Positions 49,442-58,966 are shown, counted from the stretch's first letter. The stretch: DNA of 64,000 nt from Dyadobacter sp. (GCF_017744695.1 NZ_JAGIAS010000011.1:124001-188000); one strand, 5' to 3'. Numbers and translations are program-made. Notes: generated from the sequence alone by a model not told the origin.

Positions 49442-49994
49442 GCTTTTCAGATGGGCATTTCTGCTAATGGCCAGCCAGTTCCTGGCAATTTGCGCCAGCG
49501 GGCAGATTTACATGACGAAAACCGGACAAACGAGCTTTTTTTCGGAAACTCCCCTGGAAAATATCTCGGCTGTAAACCAGCAGGTAGCGGTTCTGCTGAA
49601 TAGCACCAACGGGGAAATCGCGGTGCGAATGCAACATCGGGCATTTACTTTTCCCAACAAGCTCATGCAGGAGCATTACAACGAAAACTACATGGAAACG
49701 GAGAAATATCCGGCAGCCAGCTTTACGGGAAAGTTGGCTGAGCATATCGATTACAGCAAGGACGGCACTTACGCCGTGAGCGCGGAAGGTTCCCTGGACA
49801 TCCACGGTGTCAAACAAAAACGGGTGTTGAAAGGTCAGCTGACCATAGACCACGGACAATGCACGCTGAATTGCGAATTCGACGTCAGGCTGGCGGATCA
49901 CAATATCCAGGTCCCTACCCTAGTAATCACCAAAATTGCAGAGTCCATTTCAGTTAAAAACAAGTTCGTTCTCATATTGAAGAAAACCTCGTAG
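49431..49994 (+). CDS. YceI-like family protein
   Basis: YMTKTGQTSFFSETPLENISAVNQQVAVLLNSTNGEIAVRMQHRAFTFPNKLMQEHYNENYMETEKYPAASFTGKL; start ATG 49431 overlaps the previous stop. Confidence 0.85.
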   Translation: MDTKLFRWAFLLMASQFLAICASGQIYMTKTGQTSFFSETPLENISAVNQQVAVLLNSTNGEIAVRMQHRAFTFPNKLMQEHYNENYMETEKYPAASFTGKLAEHIDYSKDGTYAVSAEGSLDIHGVKQKRVLKGQLTIDHGQCTLNCEFDVRLADHNIQVPTLVITKIAESISVKNKFVLILKKTS

Positions 49995-50001
49995 CCATTC
50001 A

Positions 50002-53000
50002 ATGCTGAACAAAATCATCGCCTTTTCGGTCAGCAACAAGCTTATCGTGGGACTGGTCGTCCTTGCGCTGATAGGCTACGGCAGCTACGAGCTTACCCGG
50101 CTGCCGATCGACGCCGTGCCCGACATCACCAACAACCAGGTGCAGGTAATTACCATCGCGCCATCCTTCGGTGCGACCGATATCGAAAGACTCGTCACCT
50201 TTCCCATTGAGCAGGCCAACAATAACATTTCGGGACTGAAAGAAATACGCAGTTTCTCCCGCTTTGGCCTTTCCCTGGTCACGATCGTTTTTGAGGACGA
50301 CGTGGATGTGTACTGGGCACGACAGCAGGTTTCCGAACGCCTTGGCAAAGTACAGGGGCAAATCCCGCAAGGCATTGGTACGCCGGAGCTTGGGCCCATC
50401 AGCACGGGACTTGGCGAGATTTACCAGTATGTGGTCCGCGCCCGGGAGGGTTACCGGCACCGTTACGATGAAACCGAGCTCCGCACGATTCAGGATTGGA
50501 TCGTCAGAAGACAGCTCCTCGGCGTGAAGGGCGTTGCGGAAGTGAGCAGTTTCGGCGGCAAACTCAAACAGTATTCGATCGAAGTGGACCCTGCGAAACT
50601 GCTCTCCATGGGGCTGAATATCAATGATGTATTCACCGCATTACAGGAAAACAATGCCAATACGGGAGGGGCCTACATCGAAAAGGGGCCTTCGGTACTT
50701 TATATCCGCAGCGAGGGGCTTGTGGAAAATCTGGACGACATTGGCGGTATCGCCGTCAAAAACCTGCCCGACGGACAACCGGTTTTCATCCGCGACGTCG
50801 CCGAAGTGAATACAGGCTTCGCAACCCGATACGGCGCCATGTGTTATAACGATCAGGGAGAAGTCTCGGGCGCTGTGGTCATGATGCTCAAAGGAGCCAA
50901 CAGCAGTGAGGTGATCGCCGCTGTGAAGCAACGCGTAGCGCAGATTCAGAAGACGCTTCCCGAAGGTGTGGTGATAGAACCATTCCTGGACCGTACCAAG
51001 ATGGTCAACAACGCCATCGGGACTGTTGAAAAAAACTTGCTGGAAGGCGCATTGATCGTCGTTTTCGTACTCGTGCTCTTTCTGGGGAATCTCAGGGCAG
51101 GTTTATTGGTGGCATCGGTCATTCCGTTGGCTATGCTTTTTGCGGTCATCATGATGAACACGTTCGGCGTCAGCGGCAATCTGATGAGCCTTGGGGCACT
51201 GGATTTTGGCCTGATTGTCGACGGTGCGGTGATCATTGTCGAAGCGGTAATGCATCAGATCGCCCGGAGCACCCAATTTTCCGGCACCGGCCGGCTCACA
51301 CAGAAACAAATGGACGAGCAGGTCAACGAGTCGGCCGACCGCATGATGAACAGCGCTGTATTCGGACAGATGATTATTTTAATCGTATACCTGCCCATAT
51401 TCACCTTACAGGGCATTGAAGGAAAAATGTTCAAGCCTATGGCACAAACTGTGGCATTTGCACTGCTGGGTGCCTTTCTGCTTTCACTCACATACATTCC
51501 TATGATGAGCGCGGTATTTTTGAGCAAAAAAGTGAGCCACGCGCCCAACTGGTCGGACCGCGTCATGAACAAACTTACGGCCGGTTACGTGGTCGCGCTG
51601 GAAAAGCTATTGCATCTGCCCAGGCTCGTCATACTATCCGCATTACTCCTTTTTGCTGCGGCGATATTTACGCTTACCACGCTGGGAGGTGAATTCATAC
51701 CTGCATTGGAAGAAGGGGATTTCGCGGTCGATACGCGCGTGCTCACAGGCAGCAGCCTGACCACCACGATTACCAATACCACCAAGGCGGCGCACATTCT
51801 TAAAAGCCGTTTCCCCGAGGTCGAAAAAGTGGTCACCAAAATCGGTAGCGGCGAAGTGCCTACCGACCCGATGCCTATGGAAGCGAGCGATATGATGGTG
51901 ATCCTGAAAGACAAAAGCGAATGGACTTCGGCCAGGACCTTCCCCGAGCTTTCTGAAAAAATGGGCCGCGCCTTGCAGGAAGTGCCCGGAGTGACAGCCG
52001 GATTTCAGTTTCCGGTGCAAATGCGCTTCAATGAGCTCATGACCGGTGCCAGGCAGGATGTGGTTTGCAAAATATTCGGAGAAAACCTGGATACGTTGGC
52101 ATTATATGCGGCCCGGCTGGGCAAGCTTGTCAATCAAGTCGATGGAGCCCGGAACCTGTACGTCGAAGCTGTATCCGGGCTGCCGCAGGTAGTGATCCGT
52201 TACAACCGGAACACCATTGCGCAATTCGGCCTTACCGTAGGGGCAGTGAACCGCATCATAAACACCGCGCTCGCCGGCCAAAGTACGGGGATGGTGTTTG
52301 AGGGAGAAAAACGCTTTGACCTGGTTGTCCGGCTTAGTCCGGCACAAAAAAGGAATGTAGCGCTCATTCGCGATCTGCTGGTACCCGTTTCCGGCGGGAA
52401 CCAGGTACCGCTTTCGCAACTTGCCGACATCCGCATTGTTTCCGGCCCTAATCAGATTCAGCGGGAGGATGCCAAGCGTCGTATTGTGGTGGGCTTTAAT
52501 GTGGCGGGGCGTGACGTACAGAGCATTGTAAGCGAGCTTCAAACGAAAGTCGGCAAAAGCCTGCGGCTTCCCGCAGGGTATTATGTGACCTATGGCGGGG
52601 CCTTTGAAAACCTGAATGCCGCCAAAGCGCGGTTGATGATCGCCGTTCCCGTATCGCTCGTGCTGATCTTCGTGCTGCTTTATTTTGCTTTCAACTCGGT
52701 GCGCGACGGGCTGCTGATTTACTCGGCGATTCCACTATCGGCTATCGGGGGGATTTTCTTGCTGGCCCTGCGTGGAATGCCGTTCAGTATCAGTGCCGGG
52801 ATCGGCTTTATCGCGCTGTTCGGAGTGGCGGTACTGAACGGGATCGTGCTCGTAGCCGAGTTCAACCGCATTCGAAAGGTGGGTGAAAGCGCTATTCAGA
52901 AGGCCATCCTGGAAGGTGCCAGCCACCGGCTTCGCCCGGTCCTGATGACCGCGTTTGTCGCCTCTCTGGGCTTTTTGCCGATGGCCGTCAGCAATGGTGC

Positions 53001-54345
53001 CGGAGCGGAAGTGCAACGGCCATTGGCCACCGTGGTGATCGGTGGCCTGCTGGTCGCGACGGCGTTGACATTATTCGTTTTACCGGTCCTGTACATGGTA
53101 TTCGAAAGCCGGTTCCATATCAAAGCGGGCGCGGCCGCACTCCTGATCCCTGCATTCCTCTTTGCACCGGGTCAGGCCCGGGCTCAAAAGCAGATCGGGT
53201 TGGAAACAGCCATCAACCTGGCCCTGAAAGACAACAGCCAGTTGAAAAGCGAAAAATTACGGGCGGAATACCGCCGGGCATTGATGAAAACTGCCGTTAC
53301 TCTACCGCAAACCGCTGTGAGTATAGAGGCGGGACAGATCAACAGCGCTTACACTGACACCCGGTTTGCATTATCCCAATCCGTGTTTCTTCCGGTGGTG
53401 TACAGGAGGCAACGTTCGCTTCTGGAACAAGAGTATGAGGCAGGCGCCCTGCAAGCATCTGCCACCGCGCTCGATCTGCGGCGTAATGTCACGCATCAAT
53501 TCTACAGGTTACTTTACCTCCGGCAAAAAGCCCGGCTTCTGGGCTCGCTCGACAGCCTGTTCGGGGCGGTCGCTGCACGCGCAAGCGAGCGCCTGGCGCG
53601 GGGAGAGACCAACGTACTGGAAAAGACTAGTGCCGAAATGCAGCTCGGGCAAATCAGGCAGCAGCGGGGGCAGCTGGATGCCGACCATCGGCTCGCGCTT
53701 ATCACATTCAACCTGCTGCTGAACGGATCAGAATCCTATGAACCGGACGACGGCCCGCTCATTTTTCCGGCGCCCGGGTATGCGGATACGGCCAAACTAT
53801 TATCGCACCCCTATATGCAGCTGGCCAGTCGGCAGCAAACCGTTGCCGGCGCAGCCATTGCTGTCGAAAAGGCCCGCCTTTTGCCGGAGTTGAGCCTTGC
53901 TTATAATAATATGAGCATGCGGGGGACGGGAGCCGACAATAAACTGTACAATGGCTGGCCGCGCTTTCAGGCCACGCAAGTCGGAGTAGGCATTCCCCTT
54001 TTCGCGGGTGCGCAAAAAGCGCGTATTCAGGCAGCCAGGATCGCCGCCGAGGCTGCCCGGGAACAATATCAGAGCGAGCACCGGCAGTTTGCAGCTCGTT
54101 ACAAAGCGGCACTAACAGGTTACCTTCAGTTGCTCGAACGGCTCGGCTACTATCAGAATTCCGCAGTGCCCAATGCCGAGCTGGTTGTTTTGACGGCCAC
54201 CCGTCAACTTCAGGAAGGTAATATCAATTACCTGGAATGGGGCCAGTTGATCGCACAGGCCACCTCGATCAGGAGCGAATACCTGGATACGGTCGCCAAT
54301 CTGAATCAAAATGCCATAGAACTGGACTATTTCCTTAGCCAATAA
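50002..54345 (+). CDS. CusA/CzcA heavy-metal RND transporter fused to a C-terminal TolC/CzcC-like outer membrane factor
   Basis: N-term LNKIIAFSVSNKLIVGLVVLALIGYGSYELTRLPIDAVPDITNNQVQVIT; RND core; after about residue 1060 KQIGLETAINLALKDNSQLKSEKLRAEYRRAL... typical of TolC-type OEP. Confidence 0.95.
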   Translation: MLNKIIAFSVSNKLIVGLVVLALIGYGSYELTRLPIDAVPDITNNQVQVITIAPSFGATDIERLVTFPIEQANNNISGLKEIRSFSRFGLSLVTIVFEDDVDVYWARQQVSERLGKVQGQIPQGIGTPELGPISTGLGEIYQYVVRAREGYRHRYDETELRTIQDWIVRRQLLGVKGVAEVSSFGGKLKQYSIEVDPAKLLSMGLNINDVFTALQENNANTGGAYIEKGPSVLYIRSEGLVENLDDIGGIAVKNLPDGQPVFIRDVAEVNTGFATRYGAMCYNDQGEVSGAVVMMLKGANSSEVIAAVKQRVAQIQKTLPEGVVIEPFLDRTKMVNNAIGTVEKNLLEGALIVVFVLVLFLGNLRAGLLVASVIPLAMLFAVIMMNTFGVSGNLMSLGALDFGLIVDGAVIIVEAVMHQIARSTQFSGTGRLTQKQMDEQVNESADRMMNSAVFGQMIILIVYLPIFTLQGIEGKMFKPMAQTVAFALLGAFLLSLTYIPMMSAVFLSKKVSHAPNWSDRVMNKLTAGYVVALEKLLHLPRLVILSALLLFAAAIFTLTTLGGEFIPALEEGDFAVDTRVLTGSSLTTTITNTTKAAHILKSRFPEVEKVVTKIGSGEVPTDPMPMEASDMMVILKDKSEWTSARTFPELSEKMGRALQEVPGVTAGFQFPVQMRFNELMTGARQDVVCKIFGENLDTLALYAARLGKLVNQVDGARNLYVEAVSGLPQVVIRYNRNTIAQFGLTVGAVNRIINTALAGQSTGMVFEGEKRFDLVVRLSPAQKRNVALIRDLLVPVSGGNQVPLSQLADIRIVSGPNQIQREDAKRRIVVGFNVAGRDVQSIVSELQTKVGKSLRLPAGYYVTYGGAFENLNAAKARLMIAVPVSLVLIFVLLYFAFNSVRDGLLIYSAIPLSAIGGIFLLALRGMPFSISAGIGFIALFGVAVLNGIVLVAEFNRIRKVGESAIQKAILEGASHRLRPVLMTAFVASLGFLPMAVSNGAGAEVQRPLATVVIGGLLVATALTLFVLPVLYMVFESRFHIKAGAAALLIPAFLFAPGQARAQKQIGLETAINLALKDNSQLKSEKLRAEYRRALMKTAVTLPQTAVSIEAGQINSAYTDTRFALSQSVFLPVVYRRQRSLLEQEYEAGALQASATALDLRRNVTHQFYRLLYLRQKARLLGSLDSLFGAVAARASERLARGETNVLEKTSAEMQLGQIRQQRGQLDADHRLALITFNLLLNGSESYEPDDGPLIFPAPGYADTAKLLSHPYMQLASRQQTVAGAAIAVEKARLLPELSLAYNNMSMRGTGADNKLYNGWPRFQATQVGVGIPLFAGAQKARIQAARIAAEAAREQYQSEHRQFAARYKAALTGYLQLLERLGYYQNSAVPNAELVVLTATRQLQEGNINYLEWGQLIAQATSIRSEYLDTVANLNQNAIELDYFLSQ

Positions 54346-54349
54346 GTGA

Positions 54350-55483
54350 ATGATGGATACCAAATTTTTGCTTTACACTGCACTCGGCCTCATACTTGGC
54401 TCCTGCACAGCCAAAACGGCTGATAAGGATTCCGCCGCCGAAGCGCCAACACAAGAGAACGTCGCAAAGCTGACACCCGAACAAATTCGCAATGCGGGGA
54501 TCGTCGCAGAGTTTCCTAAAGTGACGCCGGTTTCGTCCGTACTGCGTCTGAACGGGAAGATCGACGTGCCGCCGCAAAATATGGTGTCGATCAGCGCGCC
54601 GCTGGGCGGTTATCTGAAATCAACCAACCTCCTGCCTGGAATGCAAGTGCAAAAGGGGCAGGTGCTGGCGGTGCTGGAAGACCAGCAGTATATTCAGCTG
54701 CAACAGGACTACCTGGCCGGCAGCGCCCGCATCAGGTACCTTGAGACCGAATACGAGCGGCAAAAAAACCTGAATAGTTCCAAATCGGTGAGCGATAAAA
54801 CCTATCAGCAAGCCGAAGCCGATTTCCGGGCTCAGCAGGTGGCAGTCAGTGCTTTGGCAGAAAAGCTTCGGCTCGCGGGAATCAACCCGAAGCAGATCAG
54901 CGCTGACCGGATCTCACGCAGCATCAACATCCACTCACCGATCTCGGGTTATGTGTCGCGGGTCAATGTGAATATCGGCAAATACCTGGCTCCCACCGAG
55001 GTGCTTTTTGATCTGATCAATCCATCGGATATTCATCTGGCGCTGAAAGTGTTCGAAAAAGACCTTGACAAAATCCGCAAGGGCCAGCAGGTATTAGCCT
55101 TCACCAATTCCACGCCTGAGCGGAAGCTGGCCTGCGAAGTGATACTGGTCAGCAAAGACCTGTCCGCCGAGCGTACGGCCGAAGTCCATTGTCACTTTCA
55201 GAAATACGAGCCCGACCTTCTACCCGGCACATTCATGAACGCGGAGCTTGCATTGGAATCCCGCAACGCGACCGTTCTGCCGGACGATGCCATTGTCAGC
55301 TTTGAGGGAAAAGAATACATCTTCATCCCCGGAAAGGAAGGATTTGCCATGACGGCCGTGCAGACGGGCAACAGTGAAAACGGTGTTACCGAAATCCTGA
55401 GCCCCGAACTGCGTGGGACACGCTGCGTCACCAAAGGCGCCTACTCGCTGCTGATGTTTTTGAAAAACAAATCCGATGAATAA
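54350..55483 (+). CDS. CzcB/CusB-type periplasmic adaptor (HlyD family)
   Basis: Lipobox LGSC; GKIDVPPQNMVSISAPLGGYLKSTNLLPGMQVQKGQVLAVLEDQQYIQLQQDYLAGSARIRYLE. Confidence 0.94.
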   Translation: MMDTKFLLYTALGLILGSCTAKTADKDSAAEAPTQENVAKLTPEQIRNAGIVAEFPKVTPVSSVLRLNGKIDVPPQNMVSISAPLGGYLKSTNLLPGMQVQKGQVLAVLEDQQYIQLQQDYLAGSARIRYLETEYERQKNLNSSKSVSDKTYQQAEADFRAQQVAVSALAEKLRLAGINPKQISADRISRSINIHSPISGYVSRVNVNIGKYLAPTEVLFDLINPSDIHLALKVFEKDLDKIRKGQQVLAFTNSTPERKLACEVILVSKDLSAERTAEVHCHFQKYEPDLLPGTFMNAELALESRNATVLPDDAIVSFEGKEYIFIPGKEGFAMTAVQTGNSENGVTEILSPELRGTRCVTKGAYSLLMFLKNKSDE

Positions 55484-55510
55484 AGGCTCTGTCATGAAGG
55501 AGCCATCGGA

Positions 55511-55889
55511 TTACATATGCGAGCGAAGCCTGGCCTCGTCCAAATCCAGCTCTCGCTCCATCTTTTTGATCGCCGCTTCCGAAAAGGAAGCCTCCCGATG
55601 GAACCGCAGCAGCAAATCCCGCTTGAACTGGGTGACGATGAGCTGGTCTTATTGCCGCCCGGAAAGCCGGCCACGACGTATTCCACCCGGCACGGAAAAG
55701 AAGGGGTGGAAGAAAAAGCAGAAAAACGACCTCCGGGTCGAGCTCAACCAGGGGAAGACCAGGAATGAAGCCGATTACCAATCCTACCAGTACAAGCAGG
55801 ATCGGGTATGGAATGCGCACTTTATCGGATAGAACGGAAACGACAGCCAGCGTCGCGACAATAAAAATAAAGGGTATCAAGTCGATCAT
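55511..55889 (-). pseudogene. Na+/H+ antiporter (CPA1/NhaP-like), internally deleted
   Basis: N-term MIDLIPFIFIVATLAVVSVLSDKVRIPYPILLVLVGLVIGFIPGLPLVELDPEVVFLLFLPPLLFRAGWNTSWPAFRAAIRP joins, in another frame, C-term IVTQFKRDLLLRFHREASFSEAAIKKMERELDLDEARLRSHM*. Confidence 0.85.
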
Positions 55890-56059
55890 AAATGCCTTTC
55901 ACGGTCGGTTTTCCGTGAAAAAAGAAAAATTATTTGCTATCGGCAAGCCCATTTTCGACAATTGTCTTCGCCATCAGCAAATACCGGTCCTCAGCACCGG
56001 AAGCCCGAAGGCGGCGATCCGTGGTAGCGCTTGAATGCTGTCGGTAAACAGCTTCGCGC

Positions 56060-56460
56060 TTACTTAAAGTGAAAAACAACCTGCAAGCCGGGGCTAAGGA
56101 GCGAAAAGGGCGTTTTGACCGAACCGGGGGCGATTCGAACGACCAAATCATCGGAAACATCGAATGTTTGGAGATGAGCAGCTACGTTGGCTTCGATTGT
56201 GCTAAGCAGATAAATAAATCTCCGTTATATCCTTGCCCTAAGCCCGGAACGATCGCCAGAAGCGTAGCTTTGCGGGGACTTCGCTGCTTTGCGTCGCGCA
56301 CCTCCGGTTTGCGTGCGGAATCGCCGGAGGCCGCTGTTTTAGGATAAAAGAGGGGCGCTGATTTCGCGGGGGCATTTGCCAGCGTAAAGCAAAATGCGAC
56401 AATGTAAGAGAACTTCTGAAGGTTAGTCATGGCTTGCTGATATTTGATGATCGCAAACAA
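56060..56460 (-). pseudogene. DUF5683-like protein, internally deleted and frameshifted
   Basis: N-term SPRKATLLAIVPGLGQGYNGD then stop; C-term in another frame IEANVAAHLQTFDVSDDLVVRIAPGSVKTPFSLLSPGLQVVFHFK* (manual translation). Confidence 0.75.
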
Positions 56461-56585
56461 CCACGCTAACGCCGTTTCCGCAACATAAAAAATGTTAATT
56501 GTCCCTCAGGTTCTTCTGGATATTCTTTTCAGCAACATCCTATATTTGCTTGTCAGGATCCTAACCCATTTGAAATGTACTCTTT

Positions 56586-57509
56586 ATGAAATTGAAATGC
56601 TTAATTGTCCTCCTTACCACGATTTCCGGGCTGCTTGCGCATAAGACGTCCGCCCAGAACGATCACGGCGAAATAGCCCGAAAGTTATCAGGGTACACCT
56701 CCGAGAAGCAGTTCGCCCTTGTTGACTCCATCGTTTTACCATTCCAAACCTTTCATACACAAGGTCTCACAAAGGCCGGCGGATACTATTTCCTGACGGC
56801 CGTCGATGTGAAGCGCTGGCCCGAAAAGTATCCCGTTCCGGTGGACGGCATGGACCGCGACACCGGCGAAGGCATAGGCCGCGTTTTTAAATTCGACGAA
56901 AGCGGAAAGCTGGTCGCCCAGGTGACCATCGGCGAAAAGAGCATCTACCACCCCGGCGGCATTGACTTTGACGGGAAGTACATATGGATACCGGTTTGCG
57001 AGTATCGCCCGCACGGCAATTCTATCGTTTACAGAATGGACCCGCAGACCATGGAGGTCGAAAAAATGTGGGATGTCCATGATGCCCTTGGGGCGGTGGT
57101 AAGCGTAGCCAAAGAAGAGATCATCGGCATGAACTGGGACGCCGAGCAATTCTATAAATGGGCGCGCAAAGACGACTCGCACCACGGCTGGGAGCTCGTT
57201 TCGAAACAGTCAAATAACATGTTCACGTTCAAAATCCAGGACGCCAAGTACGTAGGCGCCGGAATGATGCTCTGCTCGGGGCTTAACCGGTGGAAACAAG
57301 GCGAACAGAGCTTTGCACTGGGAACCATCCAGCTCATGAAAACGGACGGATATCAGACCGTTTACCAATTGCCACTCTCCATCAAAACACCGCGAGGCAA
57401 CAGTATCTGCAACAATCCCTTCTTCCCCGAGGTCAAAAACGGCAAGCTTAGGCTCGCCTTCGCGCCGGACGACGACCACACGGTTGTTTACATATACGAA
57501 GGACGCTAA
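56586..57509 (+). CDS. DUF6454-like secreted protein
   Basis: Signal peptide; HTQGLTKAGGYYFLTAVDVKRWPEKYPVPVDGMDRDTGEGIGRVFKFDESGKLVAQVTIGEKSIYHPGGIDFDGKYIWIPVCEYRPHGNSIVY. Confidence 0.75.
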   Translation: MKLKCLIVLLTTISGLLAHKTSAQNDHGEIARKLSGYTSEKQFALVDSIVLPFQTFHTQGLTKAGGYYFLTAVDVKRWPEKYPVPVDGMDRDTGEGIGRVFKFDESGKLVAQVTIGEKSIYHPGGIDFDGKYIWIPVCEYRPHGNSIVYRMDPQTMEVEKMWDVHDALGAVVSVAKEEIIGMNWDAEQFYKWARKDDSHHGWELVSKQSNNMFTFKIQDAKYVGAGMMLCSGLNRWKQGEQSFALGTIQLMKTDGYQTVYQLPLSIKTPRGNSICNNPFFPEVKNGKLRLAFAPDDDHTVVYIYEGR

Positions 57510-57550
57510 GCCGGGCAGGCCGCATTCATCAAAAATTTTTTCTGAATTTA

Positions 57551-57602
57551 TTTGTGAAACCGATTGGTTGCACATATATTTGCAACCAATCGGTTTCACA
57601 AA
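57551..57602 (+). promoter_or_regulatory. 22-bp perfect inverted repeat (8-nt spacer) embedding a Bacteroidota-type promoter (TTTG-N20-TATATTTG)
   Basis: tttgtgaaaccgattggttgca-catatatt-tgcaaccaatcggtttcacaaa; -33 TTTG 57551..57554, -7 TATATTTG 57575..57582; ATG at 57619. Confidence 0.85.
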
Positions 57603-57618
57603 TAAACAATCAACAGCT

Positions 57619-57999
57619 ATGAAACAGAAAATTTTGTCGGTTCTCTCCCTATTGACAGGGCTGATGTTCATCAATGCGGGTCTGGATAAATTCCTGCACT
57701 ACATGCCCGTACCGGCCGATTTGCCGGAAAAAATGGTAAAAACAGGCATGGCGTTTGCGCAGATCGGCTGGCTGATGCCGCTGGTGGGCGCCGTGGAATT
57801 GGCCGGAGGCCTGCTGCTGGCCGTGCCCAGGACCCGCGCACTCGGGGCTATTGTGCTCCTGCCAGTCCTTACGGGTGTTCTGCTCACCAATGCCACCGCC
57901 GCCCCCTCGGGCCTGCCCATCGTTTTTATTTTTATCGCGGTGATCGCCTGGGTGATCGTCGACAACTGGGGAAAGTATTTGCCGATCGTATCCAGGTAA
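57619..57999 (+). CDS. DoxX family protein
   Basis: LSLLTGLMFINAGLDKFLHYMPVPADLPEKMVKTGMAFAQIGWLMPLVGAVELAGGLLLAVPRTRALGAIVLLPV. Confidence 0.88.
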   Translation: MKQKILSVLSLLTGLMFINAGLDKFLHYMPVPADLPEKMVKTGMAFAQIGWLMPLVGAVELAGGLLLAVPRTRALGAIVLLPVLTGVLLTNATAAPSGLPIVFIFIAVIAWVIVDNWGKYLPIVSR

Positions 58000-58047
58000 T
58001 GCAGCCGGGATGAAGTTATCTTGCACGAAATTATCCGAGATAATCCC

Positions 58048-58368
58048 ATGAGAAGAGATATTTTCCAGGCCATCGCCGACCCGACCCGCAGGGCCATTAT
58101 CGTACTGATCGCCGTGCAGGCCATGACACCCAATGCGATCGCGGAGCATTTCGACACGACCCGTCAGGCCGTTTCGAAACATTTGAAAGTCCTGACTGAA
58201 TGCGAACTGGTCCAACCGCAACAGCAGGGTCGGGAAATCTATTACAAACTTCAGATCGATAAAATGAAGGAGATCGATCATTGGCTGGAACAGTTCCGAA
58301 AGATCTGGGAAAGTCGGTTCGATCAACTCGACAACCTTTTAGAAACACTTAAAAAACAACAGCAATGA
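58048..58368 (+). CDS. ArsR/SmtB-family wHTH regulator
   Basis: [68 protein letters not shown]. Confidence 0.93.
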   Translation: MRRDIFQAIADPTRRAIIVLIAVQAMTPNAIAEHFDTTRQAVSKHLKVLTECELVQPQQQGREIYYKLQIDKMKEIDHWLEQFRKIWESRFDQLDNLLETLKKQQQ

Positions 58369-58874
58369 AACACAACCTTCAATTCGACTTCGTAGCAGAC
58401 AAAGAAAACAATACATTGACCGTACGCCGCGAATTCCTCGCCGGCCGCCAGCTGGTGTGGGATTGCTATACCAAAAGCGAACTGCTGGACCAATGGTTTG
58501 CCCCCAAGCCGTTGACCACCAAAACCAAGTCTATGGACTTCCGCGAAGGCGGCCACTGGCATTACGCGATGGTAGAACCCAACGGCAACGAATACTGGGG
58601 CTGGACTGACTATATCAAAATTCAGCCGATCGACTTTTACACTTCGACTGATGCTTTTTCAAATGCCGAAGGCGAAATCAACGAGTCGCTGCCGCGTGCC
58701 GAATGGGTAGTTACCTTTACCGACAAAGGCGAAAATGCGGTGGTAGAAACGGTGGTAACCTACAAATCCCTGGAAGATCTGGAAGCGACATTGCAGATGG
58801 GCATGGAACAAGGCATGCTCGCAACACTCGAAAAACTGGACGAATTGCTGGTTAAGTTGACCGGAAGGGCATAG
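58365..58874 (+). CDS. SRPBCC (AHSA1-like) domain protein
   Basis: [63 protein letters not shown]; 4-bp overlap with ArsR gene. Confidence 0.93.
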   Translation: MKHNLQFDFVADKENNTLTVRREFLAGRQLVWDCYTKSELLDQWFAPKPLTTKTKSMDFREGGHWHYAMVEPNGNEYWGWTDYIKIQPIDFYTSTDAFSNAEGEINESLPRAEWVVTFTDKGENAVVETVVTYKSLEDLEATLQMGMEQGMLATLEKLDELLVKLTGRA

Positions 58875-58966
58875 AATGCATATCATGGGCGCTGGGCGGT
58901 GACACTGCCCAGCCAATAGTTTTGTATATTGAAACTCTAATTCAAAACAGACGAAACACGATCAAA

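Noticed and set aside
55897-55920. Hairpin tttcacgg-tcggtttt-ccgtgaaa upstream of the antiporter remnant
   Set aside because: Real inverted repeat, but short and in a decayed region; function cannot be argued.
56110-56150. tRNA-like T-loop string (cgattcgaacga) in an intergenic-looking region
   Set aside because: No T-stem, acceptor or anticodon arm can be formed around it; it is explained by the DUF5683-like C-terminal frame.
55930-56160. 76-aa minus ORF overlapping the DUF5683-like remnant (ends ...AEDRYLLMAKTIVENGLADSK)
   Set aside because: The upstream half is the wrong frame of the remnant; the last ~35 residues might be a fifth gene remnant, but I could not assign a family.
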